Shown: in pieces, positions 9,032 through 18,880 of the stretch
Layout of the letters: the number at the start of each line of letters is the position of its first letter
Numbering within the stretch: the first letter of the stretch is position 1
DNA from: Staphylococcus borealis
GTDB taxonomy: Bacteria > Bacillota > Bacilli > Staphylococcales > Staphylococcaceae
Assembly: GCF_001224225.1 (NCBI RefSeq)
Contig: NZ_CUEE01000009.1
Coordinates: forward strand, 1-64,000
Reading direction: 5' to 3'
DNA length: 64,000 nt
Notes under the pieces: model-generated
Told to the model about the DNA's origin: nothing
Seen by the model: only the letters and a program-made list of their open reading frames with translations
The model's database searches: none
Made by a program: the position numbers and the translations under genes

Positions 9032-9068
9032 TTTACATAACCACAATTACATTTACAAATTCTTTACA
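9032..9068 (+). promoter_or_regulatory. Cluster of TTTACA half-sites
   Basis: Hexamers TTTACA at 9032, ATTACA at 9046, TTTACA at 9052 and TTTACA at 9063 lie just past the vraG stop. The last two are exactly 11 bp apart. They may extend the regulatory region of the pit operon or be chance in AT-rich DNA. Confidence 0.35.
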
Positions 9069-9095
9069 AATACGAAATATTAGAAAAATATTAGC

Positions 9096-10985
9096 TTAAA
9101 TTGAGTGATTAATTGTACGTTTAGAATGGTTATATGCGATAACTGCAAAAATGCTGTAAATGATTGAGTAAATACCCATTACGACAAAAATCGGCACTTG
9201 ATTATCAAAACCTATGACCTTCATAAAGACCACAGCAGCAAAGTATGAATGCAACAAGGCAATAATCAATGGTATACCAAAGTTAAATGCCACTTTAAGC
9301 TTTAATCCTTTGGCCATATCTTTTTGAATGAATCCTAATTTGCGTAATACTGAATAGCTTTCCAACTCATCTTCTGTTTCATCAATTTGTTTAATGTAAA
9401 TAATACATCCTGTGGCAATCAAGAATGCAATGCCTAAAAATGACGTTACAAACAGTAATATGCCAGTTAAACTGGATACTTCACTAACGACTTCACTGCG
9501 CGTTTGCACATCACTGTTGAGATCTTTCGTAATGCTTTCAAGTTTCGGAATATCTCTATTATGTTGTAAATCAAAGCCATATTGTGAAACGATATATTTA
9601 CGATTCGCATGTGTTTTCAAGTAATTATAATCGGTATCATTCAATACTAGTGTAGGACCACCTAAATCAATACTTTGTTTAAAATAAATTTTGTCCATCA
9701 CTTTATGCAATTTAATATTCACGTGATATTTTTTAGTTCCAATAGAAGCCGTACCATTTGATTTATGCTTCGATAACTCTTGAATTAAACCTTCAGGCAT
9801 AATTAAATTTGCTTCACCTTTTTCTAAAGAAACATTTGGAAAATATTTTTCGCTCGTTACAGTAACTGCATAGGGTTGTATCTGACTATTGTCAAATAAT
9901 TGATCTTTATATAGTTGAGAATATACGACTTGTTTAAAATCATAACGATAAGGAATATGATGGCGACTTAATTCAAATCCTAATTCATTTGCAAGTTTCT
10001 CTTCTTTTAGCGTAACTTCATGGGGTGATTCTAAAAGCACTTCATTTGCCAAAGAACCTCTACTAATCGCAGCGAAACATAAAACTGATACAGTAATTGC
10101 TGAGATGATAGCCATTACAGTCAATGAAAATGCATTTTTTCTAATTCGAAACATGAGTGATGACGTGAAAATAACATCATTTACAGACACATTTCCGCCT
10201 TTAAAGTATCTAATCATCTTTAATATGAGTGATATCGTACTTCGAAAGAAAAAATAAGTTCCTAAAACAGTTACAATTAAAATGACAAATGGTAGTATGA
10301 CATCATCCACAATCTCAACAAAGCGCGTTGATAAATAATATCCCGTCAATATTAGCACAACGCCTAAGATACCTAATATAACTTCTCCTAATGTAAGCGT
10401 GATATGACTATCTTCTTTACTATCTTGAAAGTCCATCAAACTTTTAATTGAGGATTTACTTAAATAAATAGATGCTTGGATAATGATGAGTATATAAGCA
10501 ATGACAAGTATAAATAATGTTTGTGCAATCGCTTGAAAACTAAAAATGAATGATACAGATGTATGTATACCTAATAATTTCAACACAATCATTAGTAGTA
10601 TTTTCGAGCCCAAAATGCCAATAATCATACCTAATAGTGCAGTTATAATAAAAATAAATAACTGCTCAAGCATTAGCATGTAAATAATACTTTTTTTGCC
10701 TAAACCAATCGTTTGCAATAACCCGAATTCATAACTCCGTCGTTTAATAAACAACATATTTGTATACATGATAAATACGACAATGATGATAAATAAAAAA
10801 TAACTTCCCACTTGTGTACCTTGACGTATCATTGACAAAGACTGGTGCACATTTAAATGATGTACATATTTGATCGTAATAAAACTAAAGAACAACACGA
10901 TACTTAATACAAGTGAAAAGATATAAATTGCGTAATGAATAATATTCTGTTGAAAGTTCTTCCATATAATATGACTAAAACTCAT
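9096..10985 (-). CDS. vraG: ABC transporter permease VraG
   Basis: The 629-residue BceB/FtsX-type permease has ten predicted membrane segments, with a large extracytoplasmic domain between segments 7 and 8 (about residues 315-510). That loop is the peptide-sensing part in this family. With VraF it senses cationic antimicrobial peptides and signals through GraS. In S. aureus the five proteins GraXRS-VraFG form one complex that switches on dlt and mprF. The start overlaps the end of vraF by 11 bp, implying coupled translation. Size matches S. aureus VraG. Confidence 0.92.
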   Translation of the reverse strand: MSFSHIIWKNFQQNIIHYAIYIFSLVLSIVLFFSFITIKYVHHLNVHQSLSMIRQGTQVGSYFLFIIIVVFIMYTNMLFIKRRSYEFGLLQTIGLGKKSIIYMLMLEQLFIFIITALLGMIIGILGSKILLMIVLKLLGIHTSVSFIFSFQAIAQTLFILVIAYILIIIQASIYLSKSSIKSLMDFQDSKEDSHITLTLGEVILGILGVVLILTGYYLSTRFVEIVDDVILPFVILIVTVLGTYFFFRSTISLILKMIRYFKGGNVSVNDVIFTSSLMFRIRKNAFSLTVMAIISAITVSVLCFAAISRGSLANEVLLESPHEVTLKEEKLANELGFELSRHHIPYRYDFKQVVYSQLYKDQLFDNSQIQPYAVTVTSEKYFPNVSLEKGEANLIMPEGLIQELSKHKSNGTASIGTKKYHVNIKLHKVMDKIYFKQSIDLGGPTLVLNDTDYNYLKTHANRKYIVSQYGFDLQHNRDIPKLESITKDLNSDVQTRSEVVSEVSSLTGILLFVTSFLGIAFLIATGCIIYIKQIDETEDELESYSVLRKLGFIQKDMAKGLKLKVAFNFGIPLIIALLHSYFAAVVFMKVIGFDNQVPIFVVMGIYSIIYSIFAVIAYNHSKRTINHSI

Positions 10986-11736
10986 ACATCATGCCACCTA
11001 AGATACTTTGTGCACGTAGAATTTCTCTGTGAAAGACGTTTTTATCATCTTCACCTTGATATATTTCAGTAAAAACTTGTCCATCTTTCAACATAATCAC
11101 ACGCTCTGAGAAACTTGCTGCTAATGGGTCATGCGTGACCATCACTATCGTCGCATTATAGAGTTCATTAATTTTTTGAAAACGTTGCAACAAATCTCGA
11201 GTATTTTTGGAATCAAGTGCGCCAGTAGGTTCATCCGCAAAAATAATCTTTGGATATGTAATAAATGCACGTGCAGCTGACGTTCTTTGTCGTTGTCCAC
11301 CTGAAATTTCTGACGGATACTTATCACTAATTTCAAATATATTTAACGCCTTTGTGATACGTTGATAGCGCTCATTCATTTCGCTTTTATCTAGCTTCTG
11401 AACGGATAAAGGCAACATGATGTTCTCTTTGACCGTTAGTGTATGTAGCAAATTATATTCTTGAAATATAAATCCAATATCTTTTTTTCTGATGTCAGAC
11501 AATGCTTTGTTAGACAATTTTTCTAATTGTTGACCGTCTAAAATAATAGAACCGTGTGTTAAATAGTCAATCGAGCTTAATACATTTAATAAGGTTGTTT
11601 TGCCTGATCCCGAGGGCCCCATGATAGCAACAAACTCTCCCGCTTCAATTGACAGGTCAATATCTTTTAATACTTCTTGTTCAGTTTGCTTGTTACCATA
11701 GGTTTTGGCTATTTGCTTTGCCTGTAATATTGTCAC
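10975..11736 (-). CDS. vraF: ABC transporter ATPase VraF
   Basis: The 253-residue ATPase is of the MacB/LolD-like class that pairs with BceB permeases. It has Walker A GPSGSGKTT (about 41-49), the Q-loop FIFQEYN, the ABC signature SGGQRQR, Walker B IIFADEPTGALDS and the switch His in VMVTHDP. The start is a GTG behind GAGGTGA. It is separated from graS by 132 bp, so vraFG likely has its own promoter, reported to be under GraR control. It energises VraG in peptide sensing rather than bulk export. Confidence 0.92.
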   Translation of the reverse strand: MTILQAKQIAKTYGNKQTEQEVLKDIDLSIEAGEFVAIMGPSGSGKTTLLNVLSSIDYLTHGSIILDGQQLEKLSNKALSDIRKKDIGFIFQEYNLLHTLTVKENIMLPLSVQKLDKSEMNERYQRITKALNIFEISDKYPSEISGGQRQRTSAARAFITYPKIIFADEPTGALDSKNTRDLLQRFQKINELYNATIVMVTHDPLAASFSERVIMLKDGQVFTEIYQGEDDKNVFHREILRAQSILGGMMYEF

Positions 11737-11868
11737 GTTAATCGTTCACCTCGTCATTCAATATATCTCCGTGCGCGTTTATTTTAGTGATTTCGCACTT
11801 TTTTAGTCAGTTTAATTATAAAAGTAATTACAATTGATGAAATGAAGATGGAGTAACAAATCAACGTT

Positions 11869-12909
11869 TTAAGGTAACATTGTTGTCACTTGCGTCATAC
11901 GCGCCATTAATTCATTTTGTTTCGGAAAAGTTAAAACAAATGTAGTCCCTTGCCCTACGGTAGACGTAACACGAACATCGATACCTAACTGTTCCTTAAC
12001 GCTGTTTACCAAATACAGTCCAATACCCGAAGATGTCGTTTCATTACGATTCGCAGTCGAAGTGAAACCACGCTCAAATATACGTGGTAAATCTTTGTGA
12101 CTAATCCCTCTACCAAAGTCTTTAATTTCTAATGCCACATGATCATCCTTTATAAAAGAGCGGATAACAATATCCTGGCCTTGTGAATATTTCAAAGAAT
12201 TAGATAAAATTTGACGAATCATCATGCGACACCACTTGACATCTGTATATACATCTAAGTTTGTCTCAAAATTCAAATCATAACCTATACCCTTAGCCTG
12301 ACTAATATGACGTGTCAATTGAATCTCATCGATGACCAGTCGTTTCAACGCAGTTTCTTCAAAATACATATCTCTTTTTTTAGACTCTAATCGAGTTAAA
12401 TACAGTTGTTTATCTAATAACTCATTAATACGTGCCCACTCATATAATAATGCCTTTTTACGGGTACCTTCTGCTTCTTGGTCAATTAACAACTTCATCG
12501 CTGTTACAGGCGTTTTAATATCATGCACAAATTCAGTTAAAGATTGTTCCGTCATTTTGATATGTAATTGCTGCTCAACTACGCGTTCTTTTTGACTTGT
12601 TAATTTACGGTAAAGGTAATTAACAACTTCCCGTTGAAACGGATCTTCAGCCAAATCTTTGTGCTTAATTTCTTCAATTTCCTTATTATTATATAAATGT
12701 TGATATAACTTAACTTCTTTCAAAAAGGTAAAAACTAAAAATAGTACAGTAAGGCCAAGATTTAGCATTACAATAAAGCTGATACCTTCAATTGAAATAT
12801 CATAATCAATATAAGCCATACCTAATAAAATCAAATGTAAAAACACAATCCAAAAAATCCAATTACTACGTGTTTTAAGGAATAACCAAAACCATTTCAA
12901 GTTACTCAT
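11869..12909 (-). CDS. graS: Sensor histidine kinase GraS
   Basis: The 346-residue kinase is of the intramembrane-sensing type: two membrane helices at about 15-34 and 43-64 with a very short outside loop. The loop ([10 protein letters not shown]) is acidic, as expected for contact with cationic peptides. The dimerisation/phosphoacceptor site is His129 in [13 protein letters not shown]. Catalytic ATP-binding motifs follow: the N-box [18 protein letters not shown] and the GIGLYLV lid. It overlaps graR by 8 bp. It senses together with VraFG and passes phosphate to GraR. Confidence 0.93.
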   Translation of the reverse strand: MSNLKWFWLFLKTRSNWIFWIVFLHLILLGMAYIDYDISIEGISFIVMLNLGLTVLFLVFTFLKEVKLYQHLYNNKEIEEIKHKDLAEDPFQREVVNYLYRKLTSQKERVVEQQLHIKMTEQSLTEFVHDIKTPVTAMKLLIDQEAEGTRKKALLYEWARINELLDKQLYLTRLESKKRDMYFEETALKRLVIDEIQLTRHISQAKGIGYDLNFETNLDVYTDVKWCRMMIRQILSNSLKYSQGQDIVIRSFIKDDHVALEIKDFGRGISHKDLPRIFERGFTSTANRNETTSSGIGLYLVNSVKEQLGIDVRVTSTVGQGTTFVLTFPKQNELMARMTQVTTMLP

Positions 12910-13576
12910 GCGCCATGTAACCTTTACCTACTTTAGTTTCAATTTGCGTATCCATACCAATATCAGCTAGCTTTTTACGCAAACGATTTACATTAACAGT
13001 TAGCGTATTATCACTTACAAAAGCTTCATCATCCCAAAGCGCAGTAATTAACGTATCTCTCGTAACAATTTGATTCTGCTTTTGAATTAACATTTCTAAA
13101 ATAATCATTTCAGTTTTAGATAAATAGATCACTGCGTCGCCTTTTTGAATGCTATCCTTTGATAAGTCTACAAGCGCATCCTGCCAATTCAATGTTCGCT
13201 TTTCTTCTGCGCCAAATTCATAGACACGTCGATAAATCGCCTGCAGTTTGGCTATTAGCACATTTGTATGGAATGGCTTTTGCATATAATCATCCGCACC
13301 TAATTCCATACTCATCACTTGGTCCATAGGATTATCGCGAGAAGATAAGAATAAGATTGGCACGTTAGATACTTGTCTAATCTTTCTACACCAATAAAAT
13401 CCATCATATTTAGGTAATTGCACATCCATAATAACTATTTCTGGATTAGTTTCTTCATAAATATCCATTACTGCACTAAAATCATCTATTCCTGTCACGA
13501 AGAAATCCCAATGTTCGAGTTCTTTTTTCAATTCTTGAAATAGTGTTTGATCATCTTCTACTAATAATACTTGCAT
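12902..13576 (-). CDS. graR: Response regulator GraR
   Basis: The 224-residue OmpR-type regulator has a receiver domain at residues 1-115 with phospho-acceptor Asp51 ([12 protein letters not shown]) and acidic pair Glu7-Asp8. The winged-helix DNA-binding domain (about 130-224) contains [16 protein letters not shown]. In S. aureus it activates dltABCD, mprF and vraFG, raising surface positive charge. Two start codons lie side by side (GTG at 13579, ATG at 13576). The TAGGTGA site favours the ATG. It follows graX by 14 bp. Confidence 0.93.
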   Translation of the reverse strand: MQVLLVEDDQTLFQELKKELEHWDFFVTGIDDFSAVMDIYEETNPEIVIMDVQLPKYDGFYWCRKIRQVSNVPILFLSSRDNPMDQVMSMELGADDYMQKPFHTNVLIAKLQAIYRRVYEFGAEEKRTLNWQDALVDLSKDSIQKGDAVIYLSKTEMIILEMLIQKQNQIVTRDTLITALWDDEAFVSDNTLTVNVNRLRKKLADIGMDTQIETKVGKGYMAHE

Positions 13577-13590
13577 CACTTTATCACCTA

Positions 13591-14514
13591 TTATTTTGTA
13601 TATTTCATTTTTTCTCCAGATTGTACGCGTCCGTTAAAATGTTTAATACGGCAGTCAATTTCAAACCCTCGCATAATCAAGCCTTGTAACGGTGCTTGAA
13701 CGAAGTAATATATTGGCCATAACAATTTCGGGATATAATCATATAAATGGATCATGACTAAGCGTGTACCTTTAATTTGTCTAAATTCTAATTTGCCTTG
13801 TTTCTTTTGATTACGTTTAATTATCGAACCTGAAATGAAATGTAACGTTATCAATCCTATATCGTCTTCAACTTTCTCCATTACTAATAGTGGTTTAGAT
13901 TTTTTACGGGCATAAATGAAGTATCTGCCATTTTCTTGATACGTATGCATCAATATACCACGTGTATCATTCAGCCATTTCATAAAGTAATCTACTAGAT
14001 ACGTCAATGTCCATTTCCTAGGTAATATCATTCGCATCGCTGTTCTGATATCATCGTATTTAGACATTTGTAATTCAGCGTTAATATGTGGACGTTTAAT
14101 TTGAGTGTTTGTCTTTTCAACAGGAACACCGTAATTCTCTAAACGCTGTACTGTCTCACTATCAAATCGACTACCGCTTACATACACTATTTTAGACACA
14201 CCTTGTTGCGCTGCTGCTCTAGCAAAGTTATCTGCTGCAATTAGATTTAAATCTCGCGCAGTTGCTTGCGTTAATTTCGCTGAGTTCTTGTTAGGATCCA
14301 AATAATAAACCGCAATATCCATTCCTTCCATGGCCTTTACAACATCAGTATAACTATAAATATCTCTTTTCAACCATGTTATGCGATTATTATTTTCTTT
14401 TTTGGTATTAGGATATTTCGATAAAGCATAAATATGCGCTTCTTCCTGAATCACATTACTTATATATTTGCCAATATAACCACTACCGCCTGCTAATAGC
14501 ACATTTGGTTTCAT
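13591..14514 (-). CDS. graX: GraX, NAD(P)-binding auxiliary protein of the Gra system
   Basis: This is a 307-residue SDR/NmrA-like protein with an N-terminal Rossmann fold (GGSGYIGKYI at about 9-18). The second part (about 170-300) resembles a START/SRPBCC-like lipid-binding region as in DUF2867-type proteins. In S. aureus GraX binds GraR and is needed for full signalling, with no enzyme activity assigned. It is the first gene of graXRS, so an upstream promoter lies in the short divergent gap shared with the acetyltransferase gene. The start ATG follows an AAAGGGG site. Confidence 0.88.
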   Translation of the reverse strand: MKPNVLLAGGSGYIGKYISNVIQEEAHIYALSKYPNTKKENNNRITWLKRDIYSYTDVVKAMEGMDIAVYYLDPNKNSAKLTQATARDLNLIAADNFARAAAQQGVSKIVYVSGSRFDSETVQRLENYGVPVEKTNTQIKRPHINAELQMSKYDDIRTAMRMILPRKWTLTYLVDYFMKWLNDTRGILMHTYQENGRYFIYARKKSKPLLVMEKVEDDIGLITLHFISGSIIKRNQKKQGKLEFRQIKGTRLVMIHLYDYIPKLLWPIYYFVQAPLQGLIMRGFEIDCRIKHFNGRVQSGEKMKYTK

Positions 14515-14625
14515 TTTTGAAATTGCCCCTTTAGTTTAAAAAGTTTTTTATTTTATGTATATTTAAGAATTATTGCTATAATACCATGTAAGACACAATA
14601 GTTTATTAATTTGGGAGGAAGCCGT

Positions 14626-15132
14626 ATGGCTCATATTATTCGTGAAATAAGTATAAAAGACGTTGAAGACTTTATAAAATTATTAAGCAAAATTTATGAT
14701 GAATCTGAATACACACTATATAACCCTGGTGAATATACACCGAGCATTTCAAGCGTTAGCAATCACCTAGAACGCATTATCACTTCTCCAAGAAACACAG
14801 TTTACGTTGCAGAACAAGACGACCAATTGGTTGGTTATGCATTTATAACAACTGAAAATTACGAACGTAAACGTCACGAAGCGGTCATTACAATTGGTGT
14901 TAGACAGCTTTATCAGAAACACGGTATCGGTATGGCATTAGTAAACGCTGCTGAAGCTTGGTCGATTAACCATGATATTAGACGTATTGAAGCCTCTGTT
15001 GTCCCTGAAAATGCACGCGCAGTTGAACTCTTTAAAGCTTCAGGATTCAATATTGAAGGCGAATTAAAAGATAAATTGTACATTAACGGCCAATACTTCA
15101 ATAAATATGTTATGGCCAAATTACTGATTTAA
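14626..15132 (+). CDS. GNAT-family N-acetyltransferase
   Basis: The 168-residue protein has the GNAT fold throughout. Residues that would hold acetyl-CoA pyrophosphate are visible in VRQLYQKHGIGMALV (about 88-102, Q/RxxGxG/A pattern with H in place of the usual first G/R). ARAVELFKASGFNIEGEL follows, the motif common to RimI-like and antibiotic-modifying acetyltransferases. The start is the ATG after GGGAGGA. The frame runs five codons further upstream, through the ribosome site. It is transcribed away from graX. The substrate is unknown. Confidence 0.8.
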   Translation: MAHIIREISIKDVEDFIKLLSKIYDESEYTLYNPGEYTPSISSVSNHLERIITSPRNTVYVAEQDDQLVGYAFITTENYERKRHEAVITIGVRQLYQKHGIGMALVNAAEAWSINHDIRRIEASVVPENARAVELFKASGFNIEGELKDKLYINGQYFNKYVMAKLLI

Positions 15133-15261
15133 TAATGATTTACCATCACTAATATTATACTCTAGTCATTAGAATATTAAACTAGATAACTACAAAGTTA
15201 ATTTAAATTTTCAATTACTTCTAAGATTCCAACACCATCATCGCTAATAAAATAGAGAAAT
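15133..15261. other. Spacer before composite repeat
   Basis: AT-rich sequence following the acetyltransferase gene. No separate terminator is seen, and the adjoining composite repeat probably serves as one. Confidence 0.4.
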
Positions 15262-15424
15262 GGGAGTGGGACAGAATTCTTTTAAATTCGTCGTCCCACC
15301 CCCGCAAGGATGACTAGAACTGAGAAAAGCTTTGTTAAAGCGCCTTCTCAGTTCAGTCAGCTACTGCGAATTTGCAAAATAGCTGCATTATATTATTTAT
15401 GTCCCGGACTCGTCCTACTCCCAC
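15262..15424 (+). repeat. Composite intergenic repeat, copy 1 (no STAR core)
   Basis: The copy starts with TGGGAGTGGGACAGAATTC. It continues with CCCACCCCCGCAAGGATGACTAG, an inverted repeat CTGAGAAaagc...gcgccTTCTCAG, GTCAGCTACTGCGAATTTGC, and ends TTATATTATTTATGTCCCGG. The same order recurs at 16680, 18385 and 56852, and inverted at 39904, 42676, 47605 and 58813. Confidence 0.85.
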
Positions 15425-15577
15425 TGTTTTGGTTAGACATACCTTTTTATATAAACGACGCTCTAAACGCCTCAACACTATATAGTCATCATTGGACATT
15501 GGACATAAGCGATGATGTTATGCGTCACTCACACGCTTCCTCATTATCATGTAACTAATGCTAGCAGCACACCGCTT

Positions 15578-16624
15578 CTAATACGGAGATAAAGAAAAAT
15601 GACTATCTGAACCTGTTGATCCATCAAATGGTGATTGGTAATTTTGTTCTACACCAGATGACGACGTATTTCTACTTAAGAAAGCAAGTACACGTTTCAT
15701 ATTCTCTTTAGATTCTGGTTTGTCTAGATGGAATTGATATTGATGATGTAAATGATGTGAACCATCATAAAACAATGTACTTACCGGTATATTCGCCTCT
15801 TTCAATTTGCGATAAAATTCAATGTTTTGACTATAGAAAGGATCCGCATCACCTACTGATAAATATGTTGAAGGATAATCCTTAGTCACTTGATTAATGG
15901 TTGACATTTGAGAAATATTTTTAAAATCAGTTTCCCAATATGCTGCACCTGTATAACTATGCATAAACATTTGAATTCTTGGAAATTCAGTTTCTCTTAC
16001 AGTCTTCATATCATAAAACCCACCGAAAAAGATAGCACCTTTAATTTGTGAGGGTGTAAAACGCTGTTCAAATCCCATTTCGTTTCGTAAAGTACTGTTT
16101 GTTTGCATCGCAACATATTGACTCGTTAGTTGTGCACCGGCAGAATCACCACCGATAATGACTTGGTTTAAATCGATTGGGAAACGGTCTTTATTATGCT
16201 TAATAAATTGAATGGCATCATCAAATTGAATAAGCGGTGTAGGATACTTATAGTTAGGTGCTAAAGCATAGTTAACGTTGACCACTACATATCCTTGCTC
16301 AACAATTTGAGATAGTAATGGATTTTTGTATTGTTTATCACCTGCAACATAGCCACCACCGTGCATCCAGAAGATAACCGGTAATTGAGTATCCTTATCT
16401 ACATCATTAGGCATCATGATATCAAGTTGACTTTTAGGAAGATGATTATTGTATGTAATATTTTGAAATAGCTTGACGTTAGGGTTATTGATTTGAACTT
16501 TCTCACGCTGCTGTTTACGTTTCTCACTTTCTTGTTGGTGGTGATATAACCCTAAAGCAACTACGATACTGACGATCATAATTGTGACACCAGTAATCAT
16601 TGCCCATTTTTTCTGAGTATTCAT
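15578..16624 (-). CDS. Membrane-anchored alpha/beta-hydrolase, esterase/lipase
   Basis: The 348-residue protein is of the hormone-sensitive-lipase-like (family IV / BD-FAE) esterase class. A single N-terminal hydrophobic segment (about 9-26) anchors or exports it. The oxyanion motif is WMHGGGYVAGD (about 90-100), the nucleophile elbow GGDSAGAQ, and the acid is near VGDADPFY. The catalytic His lies in DGSHHLHHQY. A Ser-rich, low-complexity tail of about 25 residues ends the protein. It corresponds to S. aureus SA0610, annotated as lipase-like. Substrate unknown, probably a short-chain ester. Composite repeats flank it on both sides. Confidence 0.82.
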   Translation of the reverse strand: MNTQKKWAMITGVTIMIVSIVVALGLYHHQQESEKRKQQREKVQINNPNVKLFQNITYNNHLPKSQLDIMMPNDVDKDTQLPVIFWMHGGGYVAGDKQYKNPLLSQIVEQGYVVVNVNYALAPNYKYPTPLIQFDDAIQFIKHNKDRFPIDLNQVIIGGDSAGAQLTSQYVAMQTNSTLRNEMGFEQRFTPSQIKGAIFFGGFYDMKTVRETEFPRIQMFMHSYTGAAYWETDFKNISQMSTINQVTKDYPSTYLSVGDADPFYSQNIEFYRKLKEANIPVSTLFYDGSHHLHHQYQFHLDKPESKENMKRVLAFLSRNTSSSGVEQNYQSPFDGSTGSDSHFSLSPY

Positions 16625-16679
16625 TTCCTATGATCCTTTCAATTGATTATAGACGGTTTGTCCGCTTTTTTAATAGAAA

Positions 16680-16834
16680 AGGGAGTGGGACAGAATTCTT
16701 TTTAAATTCGTTGTCCCACCCCCGCAAGGGTGACTAGAACTGATAAAAGCTTGAATTAAGCGCCTTCTCAGTTCAGTCAGCTACTGCGAATTTGCAAAAA
16801 TAGCTTCATTATATTATTTATGTCCCAGCCTCTT
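16680..16834 (+). repeat. Composite intergenic repeat, copy 2 (no STAR core)
   Basis: Almost identical to copy 1, in the same orientation and with the same module order, from AGGGAGTGGGACAGAATTC to TTATGTCCCAGCCTC. Copies 1 and 2 bracket the esterase gene as direct repeats. Confidence 0.85.
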
Positions 16835-16882
16835 TAACATTAAAACATCCAATTTAAATTGTAAAGTATAGCTGTTTTAAAT

Positions 16883-17950
16883 CTAAGCGATATGGTCTTT
16901 ATTATCACTCTTACGTAGATAATATTTAATTAATACTGCAACTACGATAAACAGACCGACAACACCCATGATGTTATAAAGGAAGTTAATTAAGTCTGCA
17001 AATCCTACAAAGCTTAGAATAAACGCAGCAACCATCATAACAGCAATGAAAATGTGATATTTTTTACTATATGGTTCTGTGAAACGTGCTGCAAATGAAT
17101 AGCATAGTCCTAAAATTGTATTGTACATAACTGCTAACATAATGACAGTTAAAACAAGACCAATCCAAGGATGTATAGCATTAGCTAATGTTAATGTTGG
17201 AATTTCAACATTTTTAATTTTAGGATATTCAGATTGTAATGCAAAGTTGATTAAGGCTAATAAGATTGTGTAAATCACACCGCCAAACATTGCACCTCCA
17301 CCTGAAATTTTACGTTTAGAAGCGTCGCCACCAATAGCAACAACCGTACTAAAGCCAACTGCAAAAGCTAGGCCTCCGTACATTAAGCCTCTAATTACAC
17401 CCCAAAATGCACTTGTTTTATCAACTGTACTGTTAACTTCGTTTAATGGAACGCTACCTGCAAATAAGTAGTAAACGGCAATAAGTATTACCATAATAAT
17501 TAAGAATGGTGTTACGATACCAAGCGCGCTCACAATTTTGTTGAAGTCTAATAATAATGTTAAATAAATGACAATCGTCATAATTAAGGCACCTAACCAT
17601 GTAGGTATACCAAAACTCTCTTGGAATGTTGAACCAGAGCCTGCAATCATAGTAACTGCAATACCGAATAAAAAGAATACTAATATATAATCGAAGATTT
17701 TGCTAAACTTTTCTCCGAATAAATATTGTAATGTTGACTCATGGTTTGTAGCTTCAAACGCGGTACCTATTTTAGCTACTTGTCTACCAATGAAACCAAG
17801 AATTAAACCTGAAATAAGTACACCGATATATGACCATAAACCATATGGTGTAAAGAATTGCATAACTTCTTGTCCAGTTGAGAATCCGGCACCTACTACA
17901 ATGCCGACATAGGCGAAACCAATTTTTACAGCTTCTTTATTTAATCCCAT
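16883..17950 (-). CDS. YkvI-family membrane protein, LeuT-fold-like permease
   Basis: The 355-residue protein has about ten hydrophobic segments and belongs to the YkvI family, distantly like amino-acid/sodium symporters of the LeuT fold. The first helix contains the small-residue break GIVVGAGFSTGQEVMQFF (about 16-33), which resembles the unwound substrate-binding helix of that fold. The frame is open upstream, but AAGGAGG at 17963-17969 lies inside that extension, so the start is the ATG at 17950. The substrate is unknown. The neighbours, an esterase and repeats, give no hint. Confidence 0.75.
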   Translation of the reverse strand: MGLNKEAVKIGFAYVGIVVGAGFSTGQEVMQFFTPYGLWSYIGVLISGLILGFIGRQVAKIGTAFEATNHESTLQYLFGEKFSKIFDYILVFFLFGIAVTMIAGSGSTFQESFGIPTWLGALIMTIVIYLTLLLDFNKIVSALGIVTPFLIIMVILIAVYYLFAGSVPLNEVNSTVDKTSAFWGVIRGLMYGGLAFAVGFSTVVAIGGDASKRKISGGGAMFGGVIYTILLALINFALQSEYPKIKNVEIPTLTLANAIHPWIGLVLTVIMLAVMYNTILGLCYSFAARFTEPYSKKYHIFIAVMMVAAFILSFVGFADLINFLYNIMGVVGLFIVVAVLIKYYLRKSDNKDHIA

Positions 17951-18384
17951 GCGAAAATATAACCTCCTTAAATTTGACACATTGTGCATTATAACGTACT
18001 ACAAATAATATGCAACAGTGTATACTAGTTGCGACACGCCGTTTATCGGCTATAACCACTATGTTATATACGCTTATTAAAGATTTAAAATTTCTAAAAA
18101 AATTATTATTCTTACCTCATTTTCCATAAATAAGTAACTAAGCACATCGTAATTTATGTTACGTTTATGATAAATATCACATTAGAAAAAAATGAATGAA
18201 GCATTATAATTGGGAATGTTTTAAAGTCCAAATTAATAGAATGCTTGTAAAATCAAAAATAAAAATCATCTACAGCCAAAGGAAAATTGATGTGGGGTCT
18301 ATTTTTGAATTTATGAAGGCTACCTTGGGTTTCACTTGAATGTCTGTACAATGGATATATAAAGTCAAAAGAGAACTAGGATTC
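17951..18384. other. Intergenic, upstream of ykvI-type gene
   Basis: Over 400 bp without a gene. It contains the leftward promoter region of the permease gene and unremarkable AT-rich DNA up to the repeat cluster at 18385. Confidence 0.45.
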
Positions 18385-18823
18385 GGGAGTGGGACAGAAT
18401 TTTTTTAAATTCGTCGTAACCCCAGCTTGCTTTGCTTGTAGAATTTCTTGATGAAATTCTCTTTGCTGGGGCCCCGACTCCCAGCTTGCTTTGCTTGTAG
18501 AATTTCTTGATGAAATTCTCTTTGCTGGGGCCCCGACCCCAACTTGCTTTGCTTGTAGAATTTCTTGATGAAATTCTCTTTGCTGGGGCCCCGACTCCCA
18601 GCTTGCTTTGCTTGTAGAATTTCTTGATGAAATTCTCTTTGCTGGGGCCCCGACTCCCAGCTTGCTTTGCTTGTAGAATTTCTTGATGAAATTCTCTTTG
18701 CTGGGGCCCCGCCCGCAAGGATAACTAGAACTGAGCAAAGCTTGATTTAAACGCCTTCTCAGTTCAGTCAGCTACTGCGAATTTGCTAAATAGTATTATT
18801 ATATTATTTATGTCCCAGACTCT
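18385..18823 (+). repeat. Composite intergenic repeat, copy 3, with five STAR units
   Basis: The usual outer modules (CGGGAGTGGGACAGAATTT at the left, CAAGGATAACTAGAACTGAG to TTATGTCCCAGACTC at the right) enclose a tandem array. The array sits between the left hairpin arm and the GCCCGCAAGG module, exactly where copies at 47605, 56852 and 58813 carry one or two STAR units. Confidence 0.9.
18421..18713 (+). repeat. Five tandem STAR units of 58-59 bp
   Basis: Units begin at 18421, 18480, 18538, 18597 and 18656. Each reads CCCAGCTTGCTTTGCTTG, TAGAATTTCTTGATGAAATT, CTCTTTGCTGGGGCCCCGAC. The TGCTGGGGCCCC core is the S. aureus repeat (STAR) motif. Only a few bases differ between units, so copy number is likely to vary between strains. 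Confidence 0.9.
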
Positions 18824-18880
18824 TAATATAAGAAAAATAACAACTCAACGAGCTGAAAATAATCAGAAAAATTATAAAAA

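Noticed and set aside
15310..15558. 82-codon rightward frame
   Set aside because: It begins inside a composite repeat, has no ribosome site, and its first half is repeat sequence found at other loci.
18421..18713. Regular 58-59 bp repeats as a possible CRISPR array
   Set aside because: The units are contiguous and identical along their whole length with no variable spacers, and no cas genes are nearby.
18365..18738. Two overlapping leftward frames of 117 and 120 codons with repeated 20-residue blocks
   Set aside because: They are translations of the tandem STAR array in different frames. There is no ribosome site, and length depends only on repeat number.
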